Below are positions 28,788 through 38,899 of a stretch of DNA of 64,000 nucleotides, piece after piece. Both the position numbers and the translations under genes were made by a program. Numbering within the stretch: the stretch's first letter is position 1; the number at the start of each line of letters is the position of its first letter. The notes beneath the pieces are model-generated. The model saw only the letters and a program-made list of their open reading frames with translations, searched no databases and had not been told where the DNA came from. The stretch lies in the NCBI RefSeq assembly GCF_016735495.2, contig NZ_JAERQY020000003.1, forward strand, positions 124,001 to 188,000. Reading direction: 5' to 3'. Source of the stretch: Lysobacter sp. MMG2. Lineage in GTDB: Bacteria > Pseudomonadota > Gammaproteobacteria > Xanthomonadales > Xanthomonadaceae.

Positions 28788-30448
28788 GAAAGCAACTTCT
28801 CGCCTGCGCGCTGGCCATGACCGGTGCATTCGCCTTCGCCAACGCCGACGCCGCGCAGCTGGTGCTGCTCAACGGCGATGCCGGAACGGGCCTGGGCCTG
28901 GACGATCCCACGCCGGCCACGCCGATCGGCCTCAACCCCGGCACGACGGTCGGCCAGCAGCGCCAGATCGTCTACCGCTTCGCGATGGACCTGTGGGGTT
29001 CGGTGCTCAAGAGCGACGTGCCGATCAAGGTCGGTGCGTCCTTCCAGCGCCTGAACTGCACCGCGACCGGCGCCACGCTCGGTTCGGCCGGTGCGAACTG
29101 GATCGACCGCGACTTCCCGAACGCGCCGCGTCCGGGCATCTGGTACCACTCCGCGCTCGCCGACTCGCTGGCCGGCGTCGACCTGGATCCGGTTCCCGAT
29201 GATCCGGCCGACATCGTCTCGCGCTTCAACGGCGACCTCGGCAAGCCCGACTGCCTGGCCGGCACGACCTGGTACTACGGCCTGGACGGCAAGACGCCGG
29301 CCGGCGGCATCAACTTCCTCAACGTGGTGATGCACGAGATCGGCCACGGCCTGGGCTTCCAGGGCTTCCTGGACAAGTTCACCGGCAACTTCGGCGACTT
29401 CGACGGCACCGGCCCGCGTTCGGACATCTACACGCAGAACGCGTTCGACAACGTGCTCAACATCGGCTTCAACGATCCGGCCAGCACGCCGGCGCAGCGC
29501 GCCGAAGTGATGAAGACCTCCGGACGGTTGGTGTGGTCGGGCAATCGCGTGAAGAACGAAGCGGCGCTCGTGCTCGACAACCGCCAGTACTTCACCGTGA
29601 CCGCGCCCGCGGGCATCGCCGGACGCTACCTGTACGGCACGGCGAGCTTCGGCCCGGTGGCATCGCCGGCGAACTTCACCGGCCAGGTCGTGCTCGGACA
29701 GGACGAGGCCAATGCGGCGGGCCCGACGACGGGTGACGCCTGCACGGCGCTGACCAACGCCGCGGCGGTGGCCGGCAAGTTCGTGCTGGTCGATCGCGGC
29801 ACCTGCGGCTTCGTGATCAAGGCCGCGAACGTGCAGGCCGCGGGCGGCATCGGCATGGTGGTGGCGGACAACGTCGCCGGCTCGCCGCCGCCGGATCTGG
29901 GCGGTACCGATCCGAACATCACCATCCCGGCACTGCGCATCACCCAGGCCGACGGCGTCACCTTCAAGGCGAACCTGCCGGTGAGCGTGACGTTCCAGGT
30001 CGATCCGGTGCTGCTGCAGGGCGCCGACGACAAGGGCCGCACGCGTCTGTACGCACCGGCGGTGGTGGCCGGCGGTTCGACGTTCTCGCACTACGACACC
30101 GCGCTGTCGCCGAACGCGCTGATGGAGCCGTTCGACACGCCGACGGTGCAGGCGCAGTACAACGTCGACCTCAGCCCGGCGCTGTACCGCGACATGGGCT
30201 GGAAGGTGAACTCGGGCGAAGCGAAGATCGGCAAGTGCAACACCACGGTCGATCTGCTGGAGCCGGGTGGCTTCATCGTCGGCGCCAACGTGCAGGCCTG
30301 GAACAACCTGTGCAAGGTGACCAACAAGAACCCGGGCAAGTACGTGCAGTGCATGGTCGATCTGCAGCAGCGCCTGCGCGCCGCGAAGCTGATCCATCCG
30401 CTGCAGGGTGCGGTGATCATGTTGTGCACGGCGACGAACCTGAAGTAA
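28784..30448 (+). CDS. secreted PA-domain metalloprotease
   Basis: 554 residues. Signal peptide (cleavage near ANADA). Zinc motif at His184-Glu185-x2-His188 in VMHEIGHGLGFQG; the position where metzincins have a third His (194) is Gly, so the third ligand must be elsewhere. A protease-associated (PA) domain occupies about 295-400, with a disulfide-like CTALTNAAAVAGKFVLVDRGTC. A LMEPFD segment at about 448 resembles a Met-turn. The C-terminal 90 residues carry paired cysteines (GKCNTTV, NLCKVT, YVQCMVD, IMLCTA). Extracellular protein degradation suits a predatory or lytic lifestyle. Followed by a strong terminator. Confidence 0.85.
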   Translation: MRKQLLACALAMTGAFAFANADAAQLVLLNGDAGTGLGLDDPTPATPIGLNPGTTVGQQRQIVYRFAMDLWGSVLKSDVPIKVGASFQRLNCTATGATLGSAGANWIDRDFPNAPRPGIWYHSALADSLAGVDLDPVPDDPADIVSRFNGDLGKPDCLAGTTWYYGLDGKTPAGGINFLNVVMHEIGHGLGFQGFLDKFTGNFGDFDGTGPRSDIYTQNAFDNVLNIGFNDPASTPAQRAEVMKTSGRLVWSGNRVKNEAALVLDNRQYFTVTAPAGIAGRYLYGTASFGPVASPANFTGQVVLGQDEANAAGPTTGDACTALTNAAAVAGKFVLVDRGTCGFVIKAANVQAAGGIGMVVADNVAGSPPPDLGGTDPNITIPALRITQADGVTFKANLPVSVTFQVDPVLLQGADDKGRTRLYAPAVVAGGSTFSHYDTALSPNALMEPFDTPTVQAQYNVDLSPALYRDMGWKVNSGEAKIGKCNTTVDLLEPGGFIVGANVQAWNNLCKVTNKNPGKYVQCMVDLQQRLRAAKLIHPLQGAVIMLCTATNLK

Positions 30449-30472
30449 GTCGCTCGCTTCATGCCCCACCGG

Positions 30473-30503
30473 AACCGGCGCCGAAAGGCGCCGGTTTTCT
30501 TTT
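30473..30503 (+). terminator. rho-independent terminator after the metalloprotease
   Basis: Perfect 10-bp stem AACCGGCGCC-GAAA-GGCGCCGGTT ending in a run of T (TTTTCTTTT). The only textbook intrinsic terminator of the left half of the window. Confidence 0.9.
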
Positions 30504-30512
30504 GCAACTTTG

Positions 30513-30651
30513 GCCCCTCCCCCTGCGAGCAGGGAGAGGTTGGGAGGGGGTCGCGAGGGCGCGAAGCGCCGAGCCTTGGCACGGTGAACTCGCCGCTACG
30601 CGGCTCTTACCCCTCCCCAACCCTCCCCTGCGAGCAGGGGAGGGAGAACAC
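30513..30651. repeat. pair of inverted C/G-rich hairpin repeats
   Basis: The left copy is CCCCTCCCCCTGCGAGCAGGG then AGGTTGGGAGGGGGTCGCG. The right copy at 30609-30647 is the same element reversed: CCCCTCCCCAACC then CTCCCCTGC-GA-GCAGGGGAG. The same arrangement occurs at 12238-12356. Together with the terminator it fills most of the 356-bp gap to the porin gene. Confidence 0.65.
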
Positions 30652-30677
30652 CTCACGATTCCTTAGCACCCCGCCCC

Positions 30678-30702
30678 CGCTCATACCGCTTCGGCATGAG
30701 CG
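30678..30702. promoter_or_regulatory. LysR-type T-N11-A palindrome before the sulfate operon (candidate CysB box)
   Basis: CGCTCAT, an 11-nt spacer ACCGCTTCGGC, then ATGAGCG. The 7-bp arms are perfectly complementary, and the T-N11-A rule of LysR-family binding sites is met. It lies 103 bp before the porin ATG. CysB is the LysR-family activator of sulfate uptake in gammaproteobacteria, so it is the leading candidate; no cysB gene is in the window. Confidence 0.55.
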
Positions 30703-30804
30703 CATGACGCTCCCGCCCTTGTCCGGCGCGGCTTGGGCGGCGACAGTCGCGCCGTGCCGCCCGACACCGGCAGGCCCGCCCTCCCCTCCCAGGAATCCCA
30801 CGCC

Positions 30805-32277
30805 ATGCCCAGGTATCGAACGCGACGATCGCCCGTTCCCTCTCTTGCCGGCAGCGTGCTGGCCTGCGGAATCGTGGCCGCGCTGGCACTGCCCGCGTCT
30901 GCCTTCGCGCAGCAATCCCAACCGACGGTGGAAGAACTCGCCCGTCGCCTGCAAGCCATCGAACAACGCCTGGGCACCGCGCCCGCGGCCGGCGACACCA
31001 CCGACGCCAACGGCCTGGCCGATCTCGACCAACGCCTGCGCGTAATCGAACGCAAGCTCGACCTGCAGGCCGAGGAAGCCGAGGCCAAGGCCGCCAGCAC
31101 GCCGGTCGTGAGCCTGAGCGCGGCCAAGGGCCTGTCGGTGAAATCGCCGCCGCCGGGCGATGTCGAACTGAAGTTCCGCGGCCTCGCGCAGGCCGACGGC
31201 CGCTTCTACATCGACGACGACGCGCTCCCGCAGAACGACACCTTCCTGTGGCGCCGCGCGCAATTGACGATCGAGGGCAGCTGGGGCCCGCTGCTGGCCT
31301 TCCGCATCACGCCCGAACTGGCCGGCGACAGCGTCACCCTGCTCGATGCCTGGGCCGACCTGCGCTTCAGCCCCGCGGCGACGCTGCGCATCGGCAAGAC
31401 CAAGAGCCCGGTGGGCCTGGAGCGCCTGCAGGCCAGCGGCGCGACCGAGCTGATCGAACTGGGCTTCCCGAGCGAACTCGCGCCCGGCCGCGACCTTGGC
31501 GTGCAGTTGCAGGGCGAAGTGGCCGGCAGCACGGTCAACTACGTCGTCGGCGTCTACAACGGCACCGTCGACGGCCGCGACGCCGTGACGACCAACCCCG
31601 ACAACCATTTCGAAGTCGCCGCGCGCGTCTTCGTCGAACCGTGGAAGAACGACGCCAGCGCGCTGTCCGGCCTGGGCTTCGGCATCGCCGGCAGCAGCGG
31701 CGACAAGGAAGGCAGCGGCAACAATTTCCTGCCGCGCTATCGCACGCCGGGCCAGGTGCAGTTCTTCAACTACCGCAGCGCGGTGGTCGCCGACGGCGAG
31801 CAGACGCGCTGGTCGCCGCAGGCGTACTACTACCGCAACGCGTTCGGCGCACTCGCCGAATACATCAGCTCCGAGCAGGAAGTCCGGCTTCCCGCCACCG
31901 GCGCGCGCGCGAAGGTCGAGAACACCGCGTGGCAACTCGTGGCCGGTTACGTCCTCACCGGCGAGGACACCGGATACCGCGGCGTCGCGCGGCCTAACCA
32001 TCCTTTTACGGTCGGCAGTGCAGGCTGGGGTGCATGGGAACTGGTGGCGAGGTACGGTGAACTGGAGATCGACGAGGACGCATTCCCCGTGTTCGCCGAT
32101 CCCAACGCCGTGGCGCGACGCGCCAAGGCGTGGGGATTGGGCGTGAACTGGTACCTCACCGGAAACTTCAAGCTAGTCGCCAACTACACGCAGACCGACT
32201 TCGATGGAGGCGCCGCCGCGGGCGCCGACCGTGAAGACGAAAAGACGTTCTTCACGCGTGCGCAGTTCTCCTTCTGA
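30805..32277 (+). CDS. OprO/OprP-type outer-membrane porin, probably for sulfate
   Basis: 490 residues. Signal peptide (cleavage near AFAQQ), a periplasmic coiled-coil (about 40-80, with VEELARRLQAIEQRL and LDQRLRVIERKLD), then a beta-barrel ending in Phe (FFTRAQFSF). RGLAQADGRFYIDDD and RRAQLTIEGSWGP are typical of the phosphate-selective porin family. Here it heads the sulfate transporter genes: 27 bp separate it from sbp. The likely substrate is therefore sulfate or another oxyanion rather than phosphate. Start supported by AGGAA upstream. Confidence 0.85.
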   Translation: MPRYRTRRSPVPSLAGSVLACGIVAALALPASAFAQQSQPTVEELARRLQAIEQRLGTAPAAGDTTDANGLADLDQRLRVIERKLDLQAEEAEAKAASTPVVSLSAAKGLSVKSPPPGDVELKFRGLAQADGRFYIDDDALPQNDTFLWRRAQLTIEGSWGPLLAFRITPELAGDSVTLLDAWADLRFSPAATLRIGKTKSPVGLERLQASGATELIELGFPSELAPGRDLGVQLQGEVAGSTVNYVVGVYNGTVDGRDAVTTNPDNHFEVAARVFVEPWKNDASALSGLGFGIAGSSGDKEGSGNNFLPRYRTPGQVQFFNYRSAVVADGEQTRWSPQAYYYRNAFGALAEYISSEQEVRLPATGARAKVENTAWQLVAGYVLTGEDTGYRGVARPNHPFTVGSAGWGAWELVARYGELEIDEDAFPVFADPNAVARRAKAWGLGVNWYLTGNFKLVANYTQTDFDGGAAAGADREDEKTFFTRAQFSF

Positions 32278-32304
32278 CCTTTCGGCCTTACGGGAAACGA
32301 CACC

Positions 32305-33315
32305 ATGAAAACCTTTCTCCGCAATGCGGTGCTCGGCCTGTCGGTGGCGCTCGCCAGCGGCGCGGCCTTCGCGAAGGACGTGCAGCTGCTCAACGTCAGT
32401 TACGACCCCACGCGCGAGTTCTACGCCGAGGTGAACCAGACCTTCGCCGCGCAATGGAAGCAGCAGAGCGGCGACACGCTCAACATCCGCGCCTCGCACG
32501 GCGGCTCGGGCAAGCAGGCGCGCGCGGTGATCGACGGGCTGGAAGCGGACGTGGTCACGCTCGCGCTGGCCGCCGACATCGACGCCATCGCCACCAACGG
32601 CAAGCTGCTGCCCCCCGACTGGCAGAAGCGCCTGCCGCACAACAGTTCGCCGTACACCTCGACGATCGTGTTCCTGGTGCGCAAGGGCAATCCGAAGCAG
32701 ATCCGCGACTGGGGGGACCTGGTCAAGCCGGGCATCGGCATCATCACGCCGAATCCGAAGACGTCCGGCGGTGCGCGCTGGAACTACCTCGCCGCGTGGG
32801 CGTGGGCCTCGCAGGAATACCGCGACGGCAACAAGGTCACCGATTACCTGACGCGACTGTTCAAGAACGTGCCCGTGCTCGACACCGGCGCGCGCGGCGC
32901 GACGACGACGTTCGTCGAACGCGGCATCGGCGATGCGCTGCTGGCGTGGGAGAACGAAGCGCTGCTCACGCTCAAGGATGCCGATACGCGCGACAAGTTC
33001 GAGATCGTCGTGCCGAGCCTAAGCATCAAGGCCGAACCGCCGGTGGCGTGGGTCGACAAGAACGTCGACAAGCACGGCACGCGCAAGGTGGCCGAGGCGT
33101 ACCTGCGTTTCCTCTACACGCCCGAAGGCCAACGCCTGGCCGCCAAGCACGGCTATCGCCCGTCCGAACCGGACAAGGTGCCGGCGGAGGAACTGGCGCG
33201 GTTCCCGCAGGTGAAGCAGGTGACGATCGACTCGGCGTTCGGCGGCTGGAAGAAGGCGCAGGCGGAGCATTTCGCCGATGGCGGGTTCTTCGACAAGATT
33301 TATCGGCCGCGGTGA
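32305..33315 (+). CDS. sbp: sulfate ABC transporter substrate-binding protein
   Basis: 336 residues. Signal peptide (cleavage near AAFAKD). The signature [15 protein letters not shown], the binding-loop [30 protein letters not shown] and the C-terminal FTIDS-like [14 protein letters not shown] are all of the Sbp/CysP family. It captures sulfate (or thiosulfate) in the periplasm and delivers it to CysTWA downstream. Confidence 0.95.
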   Translation: MKTFLRNAVLGLSVALASGAAFAKDVQLLNVSYDPTREFYAEVNQTFAAQWKQQSGDTLNIRASHGGSGKQARAVIDGLEADVVTLALAADIDAIATNGKLLPPDWQKRLPHNSSPYTSTIVFLVRKGNPKQIRDWGDLVKPGIGIITPNPKTSGGARWNYLAAWAWASQEYRDGNKVTDYLTRLFKNVPVLDTGARGATTTFVERGIGDALLAWENEALLTLKDADTRDKFEIVVPSLSIKAEPPVAWVDKNVDKHGTRKVAEAYLRFLYTPEGQRLAAKHGYRPSEPDKVPAEELARFPQVKQVTIDSAFGGWKKAQAEHFADGGFFDKIYRPR

Positions 33316-33337
33316 TGTGTGCGTGCCACGTGGTTTT

Positions 33338-33368
33338 GCTCCTCCCCCTGCGTGCAGTGGGAGGGAGC
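33338..33368. repeat. C/G-rich hairpin repeat within the sulfate operon
   Basis: CTCCTCCCCCTGC-GT-GCAGTGGGAGGGAG between sbp and cysT. An imperfect stem inside an operon could lower expression of the permease genes relative to the binding protein, which is needed in excess. Confidence 0.5.
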
Positions 33369-33400
33369 CGTAGCGTCCGTGTCGTAGCGACGGAGTTCTG

Positions 33401-34270
33401 ATGTCCACCCTCGCCCTGCCACTCCCCCTCACCCGCCGCGGCCGCCGTCCGCTGCCCGGCTTCGGCCTCAGTCTCGGCCTGGGCCTGGCGTGGCTCAGCG
33501 TCGTCGTGCTGTTGCCGTTGGCGGCGCTGGCGATTCGCGCCGCCGGGCTGGGCCTGGACGGCTGGCTGCGCGCGATCCAGGACGAACGCGTGCAGGCATC
33601 CCTGAAGCTGAGTTTCACCGCTTCGCTCGTTGCCGCGCTGATCGCGTCGGTGGCCGGTGCGCTGGTGGCGTGGGTGGTGGTGCGGTATCGCTTCCCGGGT
33701 CGGCGCCTGCTCGATGCGCTCGTCGACCTTCCCTTCGCGCTGCCCACCGCCGTGGCGGGCATCGCGCTGACCGCGATCTATTCCGCCAACGGTTGGGTCG
33801 GACGCTACACCGAGCCGCTGGGATTGAAGATCGCCTACACGCCGATCGGCATCACCATCGCGCTGATCTTCATCGGCCTGCCGTTCGCGGTGCGCACGGT
33901 GCAACCCGTGCTGGAGGCGCTGGGTCGCGAGCAGGAAGAGGCCGCTGCCTCGCTGGGCGCATCGCGCCTGACCACGCTGCGACGCGTGGTGCTGCCGGAA
34001 CTGCTGCCGGCGCTGCTGACGGGCTTCTCGCTGGCGTTCGCGCGTGCGCTGGGCGAGTACGGTTCGGTGATCTTCATCGCCGGCAACCTGCCCTACAAGA
34101 CCGAGATCGCGCCGCTGCTCATCACCATCCGTCTGGAGGAATACGACTACGCCGGCGCCATCGCGATCGCCGCGCTGCTGCTGGCGGCGTCGTTCGTGTG
34201 CCTGCTGGCGATCAACGCGATTCCGTCGTTGTTCGCGCATGAGCGCAAGGGGGCCAAGCGTGGCGCGTGA
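33401..34270 (+). CDS. cysT: sulfate ABC transporter permease CysT (CysU)
   Basis: 289 residues, six membrane segments. The EAA loop that docks to the ATPase is visible as EQEEAAASLGASRLTTLRRVVLPELLPAL. N-terminal FGLSLGLGLAWLSVVVLLPLAAL and FALPTAVAGIALT match CysT. Inner membrane; pairs with CysW. It overlaps the next gene. Confidence 0.95.
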   Translation: MSTLALPLPLTRRGRRPLPGFGLSLGLGLAWLSVVVLLPLAALAIRAAGLGLDGWLRAIQDERVQASLKLSFTASLVAALIASVAGALVAWVVVRYRFPGRRLLDALVDLPFALPTAVAGIALTAIYSANGWVGRYTEPLGLKIAYTPIGITIALIFIGLPFAVRTVQPVLEALGREQEEAAASLGASRLTTLRRVVLPELLPALLTGFSLAFARALGEYGSVIFIAGNLPYKTEIAPLLITIRLEEYDYAGAIAIAALLLAASFVCLLAINAIPSLFAHERKGAKRGA

Positions 34271-35120
34271 CGTGAAGCATCGCGACGACTTGCAGGAGCC
34301 GGCATGGCTGCGCTGGGCGTTGATCGCGCTGGCGGTGCTGGTGATGCTCTCGCTGGTGGTGCTGCCGCTGCTGATGGTGCTGGGCGCGGCGTTCGCCAAA
34401 GGCTTCGGTACGTGGATCGATTCGCTCACGCAGCCCGACGCGCTGTCCGCGCTGAAACTCACCCTGTTCACCGTCGCGATAGTCGTACCGGTCAACGCCG
34501 TGTTCGGTCTATTCACCGCGTGGGCGGTGACGCGCTTCGAGTTCCGCGGCAAGCAGTTGCTGCTGTCGCTGATCGACCTGCCCTTCGCGGTATCGCCGGT
34601 GGTGGCGGGTTTGTGCCTGGTGCTGCTGTTCGGTTCCAGCGGCTGGTTCGCGTCGGTGCTGGAGCACTACGACGTCAAGATCCTGTTCGCGCGCCCGGGC
34701 ATCGTGCTGGCGACGCTGTTCATCACCTTCCCCTTCGTCGTGCGCGAGTTGATCCCGCTGATGCAGCAGCAGGGCGCGGACGAGGAACTGGCCGCGCGTT
34801 CGCTCGGCGCCGGCGGCTGGACGATGTTCCGCCGCGTGACGCTGCCCAACATCAAGTGGGGCCTGCTGTACGGCGTGCTGCTGTGCTCGGCGCGCGCGAT
34901 GGGCGAGTTCGGTGCGGTGTCGGTGGTGTCGGGCCACATTCGCGGGCTCACCAACACGCTGCCGCTGCACATCGAGATTCTCTACAACGAGTTCGACAGC
35001 ACGGGCGCGTTCGCCGCGGCATCGCTGTTGGCCGGGCTCGCGCTGATCACCCTCATCCTCAAGTTCTGGCTGGAGTCCCGCCATGGCGACGCCCTTGCGA
35101 AGTCCCACCGTCGACATTGA
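34260..35120 (+). CDS. cysW: sulfate ABC transporter permease CysW
   Basis: 286 residues from the GTG at 34260 ([14 protein letters not shown]); AAGGGGGCC lies 6-12 nt before it, whereas the alternative ATG at 34239 lacks a ribosome site. Six membrane helices, EAA loop [29 protein letters not shown], and the CysW hallmark [19 protein letters not shown]. Overlaps cysT by 11 nt and cysA by 38 nt. Confidence 0.93.
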   Translation: MARDVKHRDDLQEPAWLRWALIALAVLVMLSLVVLPLLMVLGAAFAKGFGTWIDSLTQPDALSALKLTLFTVAIVVPVNAVFGLFTAWAVTRFEFRGKQLLLSLIDLPFAVSPVVAGLCLVLLFGSSGWFASVLEHYDVKILFARPGIVLATLFITFPFVVRELIPLMQQQGADEELAARSLGAGGWTMFRRVTLPNIKWGLLYGVLLCSARAMGEFGAVSVVSGHIRGLTNTLPLHIEILYNEFDSTGAFAAASLLAGLALITLILKFWLESRHGDALAKSHRRH

Positions 35121-36309
35121 CGCCGCCGATGCGGTTGGCGCACCCACCACCGGCCGGCGCTCCGGCCACGCGGCGCATGTGACGGCCGCGCATTCGACCG
35201 CGCCGGCCGGGTCTGTCACGCTGCCGACCACGCCCGCTCCCGCCCGGCCTTCGACCCGTTCCGGCATGGACCTGCACCTGCGCCAGCTCAGCAAGCGCTA
35301 CACCGGCGTGGCCGCGCTGGATGGCGTGGACCTGCACGTCGAGGCCGGCGAGCTGGTGGCGTTGCTCGGCCCGTCGGGCTCGGGCAAGACCACACTGCTG
35401 CGCGTGATCGCAGGCCTGCTGCATCCGGATTCCGGGCAGGTGCTGTTCGGCAAGGACGATGCGACGCGGTTGAGCCTGCGCGAACGCAACGTCGGTTTCG
35501 TGTTCCAGCATTACGCGCTGTTCAAGCACATGACGGTGGCAGAGAACATCGCCTTCGGCCTGCGCAGCCGTCCGCGCCGCAAGCGCCCCGACAAGGCGAC
35601 CATCGCGCGCCGCGTGGAGGAGTTGCTTGGGCTGATCCAGCTTCCGGGCTTCGGCAATCGCTATCCCGAACAGCTCTCCGGCGGGCAGAAGCAGCGCGTC
35701 GCGCTCGCGCGCGCACTCGCCATCGACCCGACCGTGTTGCTCCTGGACGAACCCTTCGGCGCACTCGATGCGAAGGTGCGCGTGGAACTGCGCCGCTGGC
35801 TGCGCCAGCTGCACGAGCGCACGGGCCAGACGACGCTGTTCGTCACGCACGACCAGGAAGAAGCGCTGGAGCTGGCCGACCGCATCGTCGTGCTGCGCGA
35901 AGGCCGCATCGAACAGGTCGGCACGCCGGACGAGATCTACAGCGCGCCCGCGTCGGCCTACGTGTTCGATTTCATCGGCCGCGCGAACGTGCTGGAAGGC
36001 GAAGTGCGCGGCGGGCGTTTTCATCTGCCCGGGCATGCGCACACCTTCGCCGCGGACGATGTCGCCGACGGCCCCGCGCGGCTGTACGCGCGTGCGCACG
36101 ACTTCGCACCGGGCGACGGGAACGACGGCATCGGCGCGCGCGTGGTCGCGGCGCACCGGCTGGCCGACCGCATCACGCTGGAGCTGAACGTCGAAGGCCA
36201 GGCGCGGCCGGTGGAGCTGGACTTCTCCGCGACGCCCGGGCTGACCACGCCGGCGCCGGGGAGCGAAGTGCGGTTGGTGCCTTTGCGGTATCGGGTGTAT
36301 TCGACTTAG
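35083..36309 (+). CDS. cysA: sulfate ABC transporter ATPase CysA, with N-terminal extension
   Basis: 408 residues. Walker [11 protein letters not shown]-loop [12 protein letters not shown] signature [15 protein letters not shown], Walker [13 protein letters not shown] and the H-loop VTHDQEEAL are intact, followed by a C-terminal TOBE-like regulatory domain. The ABC domain begins only at residue 62 ([12 protein letters not shown]). The first 61 residues are an Ala/Pro/Thr/Gly-rich tail overlapping cysW. The first ATG has CTGGAG in front, so the long form may be real; the ATG at 35266 would give the ordinary 347-residue protein. Confidence 0.92.
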   Translation: MATPLRSPTVDIDAADAVGAPTTGRRSGHAAHVTAAHSTAPAGSVTLPTTPAPARPSTRSGMDLHLRQLSKRYTGVAALDGVDLHVEAGELVALLGPSGSGKTTLLRVIAGLLHPDSGQVLFGKDDATRLSLRERNVGFVFQHYALFKHMTVAENIAFGLRSRPRRKRPDKATIARRVEELLGLIQLPGFGNRYPEQLSGGQKQRVALARALAIDPTVLLLDEPFGALDAKVRVELRRWLRQLHERTGQTTLFVTHDQEEALELADRIVVLREGRIEQVGTPDEIYSAPASAYVFDFIGRANVLEGEVRGGRFHLPGHAHTFAADDVADGPARLYARAHDFAPGDGNDGIGARVVAAHRLADRITLELNVEGQARPVELDFSATPGLTTPAPGSEVRLVPLRYRVYST

Positions 36310-37386
<1,077 letters not shown>

Positions 37387-37388
37387 GC

Positions 37389-37838
37389 GTGGGCGACGCG
37401 TCGACGAACGCCACCCTGCGGCGCGCCCGCGCCGACGATGCCGCCGAACTGGCGCGGCTGTCGGCGCAGCTGGGCTATCCGCAGCAGGCGGATGCGTTCG
37501 CGCGACGCCTGCGGCAGGTGCTGATTTCCGCCGATCATCCCGTCGTCGTCGCCACCGACGACGGCACGCGGCTGCTCGGCTTCATCGCGATCGAGCGCCG
37601 CTTGATGCTGGAAACCGGCGAGCGCGTGGAGATCGTCGGCTTGGTGGTCGACGACGCCGCGCGACGGCGCGGCATCGGCCAGGCGCTGGTGCGGGCGGCG
37701 GAAGACTGGGCGCGCGCGCAAGGCCTGGACGAGGTGATGGTGCGTTCGAATGTCCTGCGCGCCGATTCGCATCCGTTCTACGAAGGCGCCGGGTTCGAGC
37801 GCACCAAGACGCAGCACGCCTATCTGAAGCGGTTGTAG
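37389..37838 (+). CDS. GNAT-family N-acetyltransferase
   Basis: 149 residues. The GNAT fold is visible as LRRARADDAAELARL (motif C), VEIVGLVVDDAARRRGIGQALV (the acetyl-CoA pyrophosphate loop R-x2-G-I-G) and HPFYEGAGFERTKTQHAYLK (motif B). GTG start 2 nt after the hemB stop, so co-transcribed. Acceptor unknown. Confidence 0.82.
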   Translation: MGDASTNATLRRARADDAAELARLSAQLGYPQQADAFARRLRQVLISADHPVVVATDDGTRLLGFIAIERRLMLETGERVEIVGLVVDDAARRRGIGQALVRAAEDWARAQGLDEVMVRSNVLRADSHPFYEGAGFERTKTQHAYLKRL

Positions 37839-37893
37839 CGCGCCGCGCCACGGCACGGCACGGCACGCGAAACAGGACAACGTGGAGGTCCGC

Positions 37894-38640
37894 ATGCAGA
37901 AGATCGTGATCGTCACCGGCGGCAGTCGCGGCATCGGCGCGGCCACCGCGAAACTCGCGGCGAAGTCGGGTTATCGCGTCTGCGTCGCCTATCGCAGTCG
38001 CGAGACCTCGGCGGCCGATGTCGTCGCAGCGATCGAACGCGACGGCGGCGAGGCCATCGCGGTGGCGGCCGACGTCGGTCGCGAAGCCGACGTGCTTCGA
38101 CTGTTCGACGAGGTCGACCGCCGCTTCGGCGAAGCGACCGCGCTGGTGAACAACGCCGGCATCCTGGAACGGCAGATGCGCGTGGAAGAGATGGACGCCG
38201 AACGCCTCACGCGCGTGTTCAACGCGAACGTGGTCGGCAGCTTCCTGTGCGCGCGCGAGGCGGTGCGGCGCATGTCGACGCGGCACGGCGGCCACGGCGG
38301 GGCCATCGTCAACGTCTCTTCCGTCGCGGCGCGCCTGGGTTCGCCGAACGAATACATCGACTACGCCGCGTCGAAGGCGGCGATCGACACGCTTACCGTC
38401 GGACTGGCGAAGGAAGTCGCTGCCGAAGGCATCCGCGTCAACGCGGTGCGGCCGGGCTCGATCTACACCGACATCCACGCCAGCGGCGGCGAACCCGGAC
38501 GCGTGGACCGGGTGAAGGCGCGCATCCCGATGCAGCGCGGCGGCGAGGCGGAGGAGATCGCGCGGGCGATCGTGTGGCTGCTGTCGGACGAGGCGTCGTA
38601 CATGACAGGAAGCCTGGTGGATGTGGCGGGCGGGTTGTAG
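37894..38640 (+). CDS. SDR family oxidoreductase
   Basis: 248 residues. TGGSRGIGAAT (8-18), NNAGILE, catalytic Ser in NVSSVAARLGSPNEYIDYAASK with the YxxxK pair, and C-terminal YMTGSLVDVAGGL. YRS after beta-2 suggests NADPH. The family also includes glucose dehydrogenases and 3-oxoacyl reductases; the substrate cannot be told from sequence. The ATG at 37894 follows GTGGAGG. Confidence 0.85.
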   Translation: MQKIVIVTGGSRGIGAATAKLAAKSGYRVCVAYRSRETSAADVVAAIERDGGEAIAVAADVGREADVLRLFDEVDRRFGEATALVNNAGILERQMRVEEMDAERLTRVFNANVVGSFLCAREAVRRMSTRHGGHGGAIVNVSSVAARLGSPNEYIDYAASKAAIDTLTVGLAKEVAAEGIRVNAVRPGSIYTDIHASGGEPGRVDRVKARIPMQRGGEAEEIARAIVWLLSDEASYMTGSLVDVAGGL

Positions 38641-38687
38641 GTGCCTCGGATCGCATCGCCCTGAACGATTGCGCCAGCCCCTCCATC

Positions 38688-38776
38688 CCGTCATCCCGGC
38701 GAAGGCCGGGACCCAGGCCGACACGCCCTCCGACGTCTTTCCCGTCATTCCAGCGAAAGCTGGAATCCATTTTGAT
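38688..38776. repeat. dispersed repeat module, copy 3
   Basis: CCCGTCATCCCGGCGAAGGC..GGGACCCAGGCCGACACG matches the left module at 27397 and 62881. It is followed by CGTCATTCCAGCGAAAGCTGGAATCC and ATTTTGATC, the latter shared with the reversed copy at 54974. Confidence 0.75.
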
Positions 38777-38840
38777 CTGCGTAGCGTCCGGCATGCAGGT
38801 GCGGAGAGTGACGGCGAGCGCGTGCCTCGACACTCCGCCG

Positions 38841-38879
38841 CCCCTCGCCCCAACCCCTCTCCCGGTGGGAGAGGGGCTC
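38841..38879. repeat. C/G-rich hairpin repeat
   Basis: CCCCTCGCCCCAA followed by CCCCTCTCCC-GGT-GGGAGAGGGG, between convergent genes; nearly identical to the copy at 8241. Confidence 0.6.
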
Positions 38880-38899
38880 AAAAGCGGATCAGCGGCGGA

